DNA from: Notospermus geniculatus | Lineage: Eukaryota > Nemertea > Pilidiophora > Heteronemertea > Lineidae | Assembly (NCBI GenBank): GCA_002633025.1 | Contig: NMRB01000002.1 | Coordinates: forward strand, 1,366,918 to 1,430,917 | Reading direction: 5' to 3' | Length of the DNA stretch: 64,000 bases | In this document: piece after piece, positions 24,901 to 36,100 of the stretch | Position numbering within the stretch: position 1 is the stretch's first letter | Layout of the letters: each line of letters starts with the position of its first letter | Notes under the pieces: generated by a model | Databases searched by the model: none | Seen by the model: only the letters and a program-made list of their open reading frames with translations | What the model was told of the DNA's origin: nothing | Translations under genes and position numbers: made by a program

Positions 24901-27900
24901 AAAACTTTTCCCACAGTTTAATGAATTGATGGGTGAGTTGGAAGACCACAGGGAGATGGCCCAAAATCGACTCTCAGAACTTGAAAGATTGCAGCAAGAG
25001 CATCAGGACTCCCTGAAGGAGATTGAAAAGCTGAAGATGGATGTAAGTTGTCTTGTATGGAAATCTTTGTGACTGGTTAGGTTGAAGGATAAGATATCAC
25101 GATCAAAACTAAAGTCTGAAGTTGAGCATAGGAACACCCTGAATTCAGACTCATCGCCATACTCTGATTAAAACCGACGGAAGCTCAGCATGGAAGTTAA
25201 GTCATCTCGTATCAGAAGACTTTGTGTAGGGGATAAGTGAGGATCAACTAGCCTCTAATTGCCAGAGTGAAATCAAAGATGATGTGTATTGTCACCTAAA
25301 AAGATAAAGTATTCGTCATTGTATTTTGTTAATTACAGCTTCAATCACTGCCAGACACTGTGATTCTGGGTACCACTGAATACAAGTGTCTCCAGGCCCA
25401 GTTCTCTGTGCTGTATAATGAAAGCATGCAGATGAAGAACCAACTTGAAGAGTCGAGAAACCTGCTGCAGACGAGTAAGAATGCTCACCTCCGGCATATT
25501 GAGCAGATGGAGGTAGGTATATTCTAAAATTCACTTCCCAATTCTTTGTGTGCACCAGTTTGGATGCGGAGTCAGATTCCTTGCTGCTCATACTTGATTA
25601 TGGATCTGACAAGCCATGTATTGCTTTCAGCACCTTGGTTTCTGTTCCTCTCTGTGGATATGGTAGATACACCCCATATTGCTGACACTGTTCGGAAAAT
25701 ATGTTGCTTGATGAGTCACCATTAATTTCAGAGCGATGAATTAGCATGTCAGAAGAAGCTGCGCACTGAAGTCATGCAGCTAGAGGACACATTATCACAG
25801 GTCAGGAAGGAGTATGAAATGTTGAGGATTGAATTTGAACAGACGTTGGCGGCTAATGAGCAGACTGGTAGGTTGATTTTATCGATTGCAAGTTTCTGTG
25901 TATCATCTTAAAATCAAAAACTGGTTCTCTAAGAGTCTGATTGTTACTTGTGTTTGAAATCATTTTCAGGTCCAATTAACAGAGAAATGAGGAATTTGAT
26001 AACGAGCTTACAAAACCACAACCATCAGTTGAAGGGTGAAGTTTCTAGGTACAAGAGAAAGCTTAGGGAAGGTGCTATTGAAATAAATAAAGTAAGTCAA
26101 TACCTACAATTCTATGCCAGAAATTTCTGCTGGGAATGTAGGAAAGGTATCTCAGAGGTATTCGAACCTGATGGAATGGTAATTGTGGGCATTATCTGGT
26201 ACCGGTACTTTTTGTCAAAGTGGCCTTATCACCAGAGCTACTTACCTGATGGCAAGAATGAAACCTGTCCCTCACTTCTCATATCATGCTGTCATTTTGT
26301 GTCTGCAGCTCAAGGCTGAGAACCATCAGCATGAACCAAAAACAGAGAAAAAGTCTGAGTCGGAGAGTGAGGCAGCCCCGCCTGTGAAACAAGAAGAACC
26401 ACCCCTCCCAGTAGTAGGCCTACATGTCAAAAAAGAACCAGAGGAAGAACCAACAGTTGAAAAAGAGAAAGAGGAAAAGGTGCGGCCAGTAAAGGAACGA
26501 AGAAAGACACCACGGGAAGATGACATGTGCCGGATGTCAGAGCCTGAGGCAGTTAAGGAGCTGAAGCAGCAGCTAAAGTAAGTTAAGACAACTCAAGCTC
26601 CTGGTGCTTATTTACCATATTCCTCTGACTTTGCCCTCGGTGTCCATTAATTGTTTGTCTTTTACTTTCTTCATTCGTCAGGAAATCTCAAGATTTTCTA
26701 TGCCAGAAATTTCTGCTGGGAATGTAGGAAAGGTATCTCGGAGGTATTCGAACCTGATGGAATGGTAATTGTGGGCATTATCTGGTACCGGTACTTTTTT
26801 GTCAAAGTGGCCTTATCACCAGAGCTACTTACCTGATGGCAAGAATGAAACCTGTCCCTCACTTCTCATATCATGCTGTCATTTTGTGTCTGCAGCTCAA
26901 GGCTGAGAACCATCAGCATGAACCAAAAACAGAGAAAAAGTCCGAGTCGGAGAGTGAGGCAGCCCCGCCTGTGAAACAAGAAGAACCACCCCTCCCAGCA
27001 GTAGGCCTACATGTCAAAAAAGAACCAGAGGAAGAACCAACAGTTGAAAAAGAGAAAGAGGAAAAGGTGCGGCCAGTAAAGGAACGAAGAAAGACACCAC
27101 GGGAAGATGACATGTGCCGGATGTCAGAGCCTGAGGCAGTTAAGGAGCTGAAGCAGCAGCTAAAGTAAGCTAAGACAGCTCAAGCTCCTGGTGCTTATTT
27201 ACCATATTCCTCTGACTTTGCCCTTGGTGTCCATTAATTGTTTGTCTTTTACTTTCTTCATTCGTCAGGAAATCTCAAGATAGCCAGAAAGAGATGAAGC
27301 TGTTATTGGACATGTATAAGAGTGCTCCCAAGGATCAAAGAGATAAGGTCCAGGTGAGTTGAACGCTCTGTACGTACTGGCTTGTAGATTGCTGTACATG
27401 TATGTGACAAATAATGGTCTTTGTAGTCTTCTCCTCCTGTACACAACTTCTACTCTGAATTGTTCTTGTGGTCTGTTTATTCATCCACGACCCTTTGTGT
27501 GGACTTCTTGCTTGAATTCCAGTTAATGTCTGCTGAGAAGAAAGCGAGGCAGGAAATTGATGATTTAAAAAGTTGCATCCAGAAAATGAGAGAAAACGAA
27601 CGGAAGGAGAAACGAAAATTGGCTGACGAGGATGCTATTAGGAAGATAAAGAAGATGGAAGAAACCATAAATGATCTACAGAAGAAGTTAGATGCTCAGA
27701 AGCAGGTAAGGATTGATGTACCAGCTGGTAGAAACTGAATCATCAGTATTTCTACAGCTCCTAGATTGTTTGCTACATCCTCCTTGATTGATCTCCCTTT
27801 GTTTCACTTTCTCTAATAGGAAGAAGAAGCTTTGCTAAATGAAATGGAAGTAACAGGTCAGGCTTTTGAGGACATGCAGGAACAGAACATAAGGCTTCTG

Positions 27901-29366
27901 CAGCAGTTGCGAGAAAAGGATGATGCTAACTTCAAACTAATGTCAGAGGTACGCCATCTGTCTAATACCTTGTTCATGTTCAATATTCCATAAACTTGTG
28001 TTAATTGGCAAACAGAGTATCACTCCTGGATCACATCAAAAGATGAGATTTTTGAAGCGTTTTGTATACCAATACACTTCATCTCATTAAAATCAGGCCT
28101 ACGTGTACCTTTCATTGTTCCTCTGTGCTATAAATGCTGTGAAAATTCAGTGATGTCCTTCGGTGGAAAGGAAGGTGCATCCATGTCCTCGTTCCTTGCA
28201 GCGGTGTATCAGCTGTTTTCATGTTATCTTTTTTCAGCGTATTAAATCGAATCAGATTCACAAGTTACTACGAGAAGAGAAAGAAGTTTTAGCAGAGCAG
28301 GTTGCTACTTTACAATCACAAGTTGAAGCACAGAATTTAGTTGTCAGGAAATTAGAAGAGAAAGAACGGATATTACAAAATAATTTAGCTACAGTTGAGA
28401 AGGAATTATGGTGAGTGTTCTTCATGTCAATGTGGTCTATCCTGGGTCCATCTTGGTGGCAGAACATGTATGTATTAACCTGAGTAAAACTTCATGTGCT
28501 GTCAAAACACTTGAGATCTCAAAATGGATGACGAGTAAAATCGATCTCTTTTTATTTCAGTCTACGTCAACAAGCCATGGAACTGCACAAGCGGAAAGCT
28601 ATAGAGAGTGCCCAATCAGCGGCCGACCTTAAACTTCATCTTGATAAATACACTGCCCAACTGCGTGATCTCCAGAACTCGGTTGCAGAAAAGACTGGAA
28701 CATTAGAGAAAGAATCCTTCAAGTACAAACGGATGCAGGTGAGCAACGGAAGAGAACTTCAATTTCTTTCTTGTTCCTTTCTTATTTGACTTAAATCCAT
28801 GGAGATCACTGTCTCAGGACATTTTCTTTACTGTCTCCCATTGTAATTTGAATGCAATTGCAATTTCTCTGTCCTTTCATTTTCTAGGAAGAGGTTGCTA
28901 TGTTACGAAGAAAATTGGAACGGCATAAGAAGATAGAACTTGCTGGTACAGCCGACGAAGTGTTATTGGAGGAAATTAAGGAATACAAGGTGACTACAGT
29001 CACTGTCAGATTTTGGCTCGTGTATCTGCTGATTTTCAGTGACAATGCCTGTGAGAAATCCATTATTTTTTGCAACCCTGCATGTAGTATACACCCACAG
29101 ATAACCTGCTATAACTGGCATTTGATACCCTCTACACATTGCACTGCATAAATCAATCTGCCTAACATTTGCTCTTTCTTTTTCAGGAACAACTAACATG
29201 TCCATCTTGTAAAGTAAAGAAGAAGGATGCTATTCTTACGAAATGTTTCCATGTATTCTGCCAAGAGTGCTTGCGGACACGTTATGAAACTAGACAGCGC
29301 AAATGTCCGAAGTGTAATGCCGCATTTGGAGCCAATGACTTCCATAGGATCTACCTGGATAATTAA
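21991..29366 (+). CDS. RNF20: E3 ubiquitin ligase BRE1, RNF20/RNF40 family
   Basis: Monoubiquitinates histone H2B in the nucleus and works as a coiled-coil dimer. Exons: 21991-22188, 22346-22513, 22723-22792, 22980-23276, 23824-23987, 24162-24362, 24917-25042, 25339-25512, 25732-25867, 25970-26091, 26309-26577 or its copy 26896-27164, 27269-27353, 27523-27705, 27820-27948, 28238-28410, 28561-28738, 28888-28989, 29187-29366. With one copy of exon 11 all phases agree and give 984 residues, against about 975 in human RNF20. Signature stretches: [78 protein letters not shown]. The C-terminal C3HC4 RING (about 930-970) has CPSC, CFHVFC, CxxC-type pairs and ends [18 protein letters not shown]. Nearly all the rest is heptad coiled coil. 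RNF20 and RNF40 are vertebrate paralogues, so the symbol is by family. Confidence 0.95.
26110..27281 (+). repeat. Tandem duplication of RNF20 exon 11 (two copies of about 586 bp)
   Basis: Copy 1 (26110-26695) and copy 2 (26696-27281) are nearly identical and each carries a 269-nt exon with the flanking intron sequence. The exons differ by one missense change (VVGLHVKK versus AVGLHVKK) and one silent change. Since 269 is not a multiple of three, splicing both copies together would shift the frame. Only one copy can be used per transcript. It may be a real recent duplication giving interchangeable exons, or two alleles assembled in tandem. Confidence 0.85.
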
Positions 29367-30370
29367 CACATTCTTTAGCAGGTACCATCAGACCAGTGTG
29401 TTGTAGATGCATTGACTTCAAGTGTGTAACACATAAATTATGAAAAACAATATTATTGTTCGTTTTATTTTAGCTATAATGTCAGAAATCAGGATATGCC
29501 ATTTCCCTCACGGTCAATCAGCATCATCACTTGTAGCACTGGTGATTGCCAGTCTTCAACAAGTGCATTGATTGATCTGATGGGAAGTTTGTGTTCATTG
29601 AGTTGGTGATCTGTGGTTATTGTATGAGTCATGTCTTTCTGTAAATGTTTGGAAAGTGAAGTCTGTAGTCTTTTAGCTGGTCCACCTGACTGCTCGATAA
29701 TGTGGAATAATTCAATCAGTTTTATGGACAATAGTGCCAATAATGATAAGAAATGTCAATTTGAATGTAATGCCCTTCACGCTAGATGTCGATGAGCCTA
29801 GTTTCTTTAATCGTAGAAGTCATCTTTTAAGCATAATAATTGAGAATGCGAACTTAACGAAGAACATGCATTTATGTACATTACATATTCTTTCTGAAGA
29901 ATCTGGAGGTTATCATTGACATCGTCCACGTACATTTACATGTATGAATATGTCTCTCCATTTCTGTCTCACTGGCCATCGTTCTGTTGGTCATTATCTT
30001 GATTTTACATGTGAGCACTGCAATGTCGTGAAAAATACAAATTTACTTGCAGGCGCTGTCTTTCTTCAATGTATCACTGGCAAGGGGAAGGCAAGGCCTG
30101 AAAACAGGATTTGACAATTGCTTCCTTTGTCACTTTCAGTGTTTTAACACATTGTTTTATGCTACTACATGTAGTATTTTCCATGCTACATTCTACATTT
30201 GTGTATTCTGGGTGAAGTGAGTACATGTGGTGATGTCATCATATGTGTACTGAGTTGTGAATATCATTATTCCCTCAGTATTATGAACTTGACAGAGGGA
30301 ATGACTTACAATGCTGACCCAACTCAAAAGCCGAGAGGGTGTAAAGGGGTCAGAGTGCTACGATGTGGAT
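29367..30370. other. 3' UTR of RNF20-like gene and spacer
   Basis: No further coding exon is seen after the TAA. Open frames such as 29489-29740 (minus) and 29734-29919 (plus) show no splice support or recognisable similarity. Confidence 0.5.
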
Positions 30371-32630
30371 CTGCTGTACGTGTATTTGTAATGGGTTTCA
30401 TGAAGCATGTGTAGCATTGTGGACATCTACAGGTACAGTACGGTATATGATCAGTACCAGTGGAGGTCACTTTGACTTGGTAAGACGAGCAATGCGAAAT
30501 AAATTCGTTTTGTATAAACTTCCAGTCTCTTTGTTTTTTATCCACCAACCATTTCTGCAAGTTTTGAAGTGTTACAGCACTGAGGCCCAATCAAAGTAGT
30601 ACCGGGTCCAGCACTGAGGCCCAATCTAAAAGTACTACCGGGTCCAGAATTTATAGGAATTTGCCAAGCCTGAGCTCCCAACATGTGAAGGCAGAGTTGT
30701 TTGATAGGTGTGTGCTCTACTGGTCTATCTTCATCATCTTCTTGGCGAAAGGCAAGTCTGTTATTTCTTCCTTGATTAACACATTGACTGCCATGGCATA
30801 AATATTTTATCCACCATTGCCATGACTACCAGGCCTATTTCAAGTTATTTCATATTGCCAACTAAGAGTCATAGATGTATGCCCTCTAGCGTGTTCCCAT
30901 CTGGTCAATCCCCACTGCCAATATGATCATTGGAAGGCTCTTTGTCATCATGGTCATTGCCAAGCTTATCAACATTAACAGAAATGCATTAGCCCTACTA
31001 GGAGTATACTCGTAGCTGGCAATGGGGAGGACATCTGTGACTACGAGTATGCTTGTAGCAGGCAGTCTACATGTTAATCCCCAGATGTTAAAGTCAAAAG
31101 CGATGATTTAAATATCTTTTTTTATTTCCCTAAAAATAGCTGAGCCATTGTATGGAAATGACACTTCGGACTACATCCTACAATCCTTGCATTATAATTC
31201 TCCCTATTTACAAACCTGATTTCTGCTGTACGTGTATTTGTAATGGGTTTCATGAAGCATGTGTAGCATTGTGGACATCTACAGGTACAGTACGGTATAT
31301 GATCAGTACCAGTGAAGGTCACTTTGATTTGGTAAGACGAGCAATGCGAAATAAATTCGTTTTGTATAAACTTCTAGTCTCTTTGTTTTTTATCCACCAA
31401 CCATTTCTGCGAGTTTTGAAGTGTTACAGCACTGAGGCCCAATCAAAGTAGTACTGGGTCCAGCACTGAGGCCCAATCTAAAAGTAGTACCGGGTCCAGA
31501 ATTTATAGGAATTTGCCAAGCCTGAGCTCCCAACATGTGAAGGCAGAGTTGTTTGATAGGTGTGTGCTCTACTGGTCTATCTTCATCATTGTCTTCTTGG
31601 CGAAAGGCAAGTCTGTTATTTCTTCCTTGATTAACACATTGACTGCCATGGCATAAATATTTTATCCACCATTGCCATGACTACCAGGCCTATTTCAAGT
31701 TATTTCATATTGCCAACTACGAGTCATAATGTATGCCCTCTAGCGTGTTCCCATCTGGTCAATCCCCACTGCCAATATGATCATTGGAAGGCTCTTTGTC
31801 ATCATGGTCATTGCCAAGCTTATCAACATTAACAGAAAATGCATTAGCCCTATACTACCAGCTGACTACGAGTATACTCGTAGCTGGCAATGGGGAGGAC
31901 ATCTGTGACTACGAGTATGCTCGTAGCTGGCAGTCTACATGTTAAGGCCATTCTTTTTTTATTTGTTGTTTAGCGGATTTTTTCCCAGTAAACTCAAGAC
32001 AGGAGACAGGAAAAAAAATAAAAATAAAAGTCCAATCTTTCTGATGGATTTTAATTTTCCGTTTTAGCAAGCCTTTATCATGTTTATCCAGTGAAACCAA
32101 GACAGGCGGAAATAAAAAAACTCAAATATCATCAAAAAATCAGCAACTTCACATAACGCCCATCTCGCACTACACAACAGCATGCATTGATGTCTACTCT
32201 CATGACTCTCGTACATGTCGTAGGTGGCTATTTACGCTGGTACATGTAGATGCCGGGTACCAGTTATGGTTCGTCCCAAGATCGATTGAGGGCGCTGATC
32301 ACGATCTGTCAACGACTGGCGCAAGATTTAAAGCTCCCGCTTTTGAAAAACATTGAAAGGTTGAAAAACGGGACCGGCCAGAATAAAAAAGTCGTATTTT
32401 TTCAATTTTATTTTTTTTCCAAATTGCCAAAATCTAACTACGGCGGGTCCGCTAAACAACAAATAAAAAAAGAATGGCCTAATCCCCAGATGTTAAAGTC
32501 AAAAGCGATGATTTAAATATTTTTTTTTATTTCTCTAAATAATAGCTGAGCCATTGTATGGAAATGACACTTCGGACTACATCCTACAATCCTTGCATTA
32601 TAATTCTCACTATTTACAAACCTGATTGAA
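30371..32630. repeat. Tandem segmental duplication, second copy interrupted by a transposon
   Basis: The unit starting CTGCTGTACGTGTATTTG at 30371 repeats from 31223 (offset 852 bp) with over 95 percent identity by eye. The second copy is split by a 534-bp element (31946-32479) and resumes at 32480 with TAATCCCCAGATGTTAAAG, ending near 32627. The short frames in it (30363-30599, 31152-31451) are the same non-coding sequence twice. The unit contains CTACGAGTAT/ATACTCGTAG inverted words. Confidence 0.85.
31946..32479. mobile_element. PIF/Harbinger-like non-autonomous transposon with empty site
   Basis: Perfect 32-bp terminal inverted repeats begin GGCCATTCTTTTTTTATTTG. TAA flanks both ends (31943-31945, 32480-32482). 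The paralogous copy at 31073-31081 shows the uninterrupted site (ATGTTAATCCCC) with a single TAA, which proves insertion. A 3-bp TWA target and GG-starting termini fit PIF/Harbinger. The superfamily is an inference, because there is no transposase frame. Confidence 0.85.
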
Positions 32631-32951
32631 CCCTACAAGTTTGAATGTAGAAATTCACCTGACATATGATGCATATATCCCAAGTGACAACATGTACTAC
32701 ATTTGTATGTACGGTACATGTACATGTATTCACCTTTTGGCACTCAATGTTTTAAATGAAAATTTACATGTATTCATTCCATATACTACATTCCCACACA
32801 CTGTACTTTTAATACATGATGTGCATGCACATGCACATGCACTGGCATGACTGGTTACTTGATATATCGCCTTCCTCACTCCGTCAACAATGATCCGACT
32901 CCTGGATATTAAAGTATCCTTTTCAGCACTATTGTCTCTGAACATTAACTG

Positions 32952-32957
32952 TTTATT
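32952..32957 (-). terminator. Candidate polyadenylation signal of MKS1
   Basis: AATAAA on the minus strand about 230 bases downstream of the MKS1 stop. No closer match was seen. Confidence 0.35.
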
Positions 32958-33188
32958 GGCATGTACTGATCACTCTCATGGACGGAATTTGACACACAGA
33001 ACCCAAAAGGCATCTCGGATGTGACTGATATCTGGTGGTGATCATGATACATGTAAGTCTCTAAATCACAGAACTGAATGAAAAAAACAACTCCGTGTTT
33101 TGGGAATTGTACTGAGGAATCCTTGGCAGAAAACATTGCAGTTCTCATGACGTCCCCCACGGTATTTGCCGGCAATGTTAAAGCTCAA

Positions 33189-36100
33189 TTACTCTTCTCC
33201 AGTTCCCACAGTACTGATAAGTAACGTTGAATCTCCAGCGTCTTCTGCCTCATCTATGTCTTTATCCTCATCCAACTTCAATTCCTTCAGATATTGTAAG
33301 CTTTCACGAGTAGCAATCATCTTCTCTCTTGCTTTCTTGAAGGCGTCTATCACACTCATGATGCTATGTTGAGTTGCTTGGCCACTGAAAAAAATGGAAA
33401 TGATTCATTTAACTTAGATATGTTCACTGATTGCGAAGTTTTGTCCATCTGAAAACTATAGTCAAAAATTTCTAACTTTGATAACCGCACTCCGCAGGTA
33501 AACTCAGGGTTTCTCTCAGTAATCAAGTAGATGCTGCAGTCATTGATACATGTACATTGTACAGTATATGTTCTGCAAAACTTACCCAAGCCGATCAATC
33601 AGTGATCCAACTTTCTTCTTGGACAAATTCTTGTCAACATTTGCTCGAGACTGTTGGATTTGGTGTGAAACCGAAGGGTCACTTCTCCCGTTGATTCTGT
33701 CTTAAATCCATATTTACTCATCAATGACTCCTGAAAATATATGTAGCGTGTAAGTGATAAAAAACTTAGCATTCTCACACATTTTGTCCATCAGTTAGGT
33801 TTATGTAGGTTATACATATTGGCCCAGTTCCTCTGTTACTGATTAGTATACACTTTTCACATCCATAGCTGCATGGTAAAAAGGGTGTACACGTATGATG
33901 TCCCAAAATATAAATCAATACACAAGGCCTCATTACGGTGGATCATTGGAAAAATAGATACTTGATTACTCGCCATGTTGAAATACAGTCATACAATATT
34001 TTGAGCAACTGTTCTAACATGTTTGGTCCACAATGTCTATTATTACATGTACAGTAGTGATTGCTTACGTTGTGACCCGTTGGCATGGCAGCATATGTAG
34101 CATCCTCCAGTTCTGGTGAGCCACCAATAAAGTAACGTCTCAACTCAGATTTAACAGAATTACCAATAGGTCGCCAGCAATTGACTTGGTGAAAACTCCT
34201 GCCTGTAATAAGGAAATGTTTTATGAACATCCCAACCAAATATAGAATTAACTTCTTCAAGAGACAGAATGTTCATCTTGATACATGTACCGGTCGGTAC
34301 CTTTCAAAAAAAAACAAAATATTTGATCAAACTTTCTCAGATTAAGATTAATTCAAAAAGACGATACAATGTATTTTGCCAGAACTCTATGTAGTGCAGT
34401 CTTTCTCCCTTACCTGGGCTTGATGGCACTGCTAGGTAAGCATAGCCTTCTGTTCTGTACCTCTGCCAGCTGTCGATTGACAAAACTTCCATGAAGAATG
34501 TCGGCCATGTTGGCATCAGATCTGGGAAAATGTTTGTTCATACAAATTACCATAACAAATTTTTCCTCTCAAGAAAGTGCAGTGAATGATACATGTACAA
34601 TGAAGCAAGCGTCAACCTTTACCTACACATTAGTAAATCACTTGAAGCAAACAGAAATCTAGTTAAAACAAAAAGTTAAATTATTACATGATTGAGGAAT
34701 GATTCTTACCTCTGTTCAGAGGATTAATCGTGTCGTTCTTGTAGAAAATTTCAAAGTAGAATGGGAAACTGAAGAATGCAATGTTGTCCTGAAAAGAGAA
34801 CACAAGTACCTTTAAGAGAGTTGCAAATGGTTTGCAGTGAAGGGCATGAGAATGGTGTTTGAAGGAATCACTGCAGTGAGCTCTTGAGGGAATTCATCTC
34901 CTTACTTACTCTGCCTTCTACCTTTGTGGTGCACGTCTGTGTCACCCCTGAGAGTTGTTCAGATCCAGCTGCATACCAGTCTGAAGAGAGAAAATATGTG
35001 TACCCTACATGTGTCAGTGCATCACAAGCAAACTCTCTCCACAAATACTGCAGACCTAACTCACTGTAAATTGATCATCATATCAGCACTTACTTCTTGG
35101 CAGATCACAAAAGTAATGGATGTAAAGATCATCAAATTCAAAGTTCTTGGCTGTCACTGAAAAAAAGAGCATGTACCGGGTACCGGGGGTATTCATCTGA
35201 AGGTCAAATTATATGCACATCTATACAATACATTGTGAGTGCAAATCTGTAATGACATACAAAGGGAACCAAAATTTGACAGAATCCAGGGCAGGGCGAT
35301 TCAAGTCTGAGCAAAAATATGCAGGGAAAAAGAAGTTTCATACAGATACAGAATAGCACTTGGATCAAAAAGGAAAATAGTTACCAGGGGTAAGCAACGC
35401 TACTCACATATTTCACCATACACTAGGACCCTGAGCACATCTTGAGGAGGCTGTAATGAAAGTCAATGAATATATCATGTTTGGTATACATGTATGCCAG
35501 TCCTCTGAAGTAAAAGAAAGTCACAATAACTTAGAGAGTCAACTTGGGGCTCATGTTAAAATGAAGGTAATGTCACCAAAAGTAATACTCACCATTTCAA
35601 ACTCACCGCCCACAACCGACTGGAGGAATTCAGTGTGTCTTGAGTACAGCTGAAAGATCAACAAGCCATTACAGATAGCCAGGTAATTGCTGAAATTTGT
35701 AGCAAGCAGCATCTTCATAATGATGTAAACTTCCCACACAAATATCTCAGCCTTCCTCAAAATATTACCGGTAATGTGCTGTACACATGCAGAAGAAATA
35801 CAGATACATGTAAGTGGCTTAAATGAGCAACCTATTCTCGAACAAATCGTAGAATAGATCTGAATTTGACTGGGTATCGAACCCAGACCCCTAGCTGTAA
35901 CAAACACTGCTGTTTCCACTGCACCACTCTGACAACCCAGCTTCATGTGCAGGATGGACTCAACAATATTACCTCTCTGAACATTTTCACTTCTCGGTCT
36001 TGTTCTTGCCGGCTCATCTGTCTTGAGACATGTTCCATTGTATACTGAAACGCATCTAAAGATAAACAAAGAAGACGAGTTGATAGTAGGGGATAAAAAA

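Noticed and set aside
30363-30599. Small coding gene in the duplicated unit
   Set aside because: The same frame in the second copy (31152-31451) is no better conserved than the surrounding DNA, and both strands stay open equally.
33166-33372. 68-residue plus-strand open frame
   Set aside because: Antisense of the last MKS1 exon.
35551-36069. 172-residue minus-strand open frame taken as one gene
   Set aside because: It runs through an intron of MKS1. Only 35973-36055 and 35593-35649 are exons.
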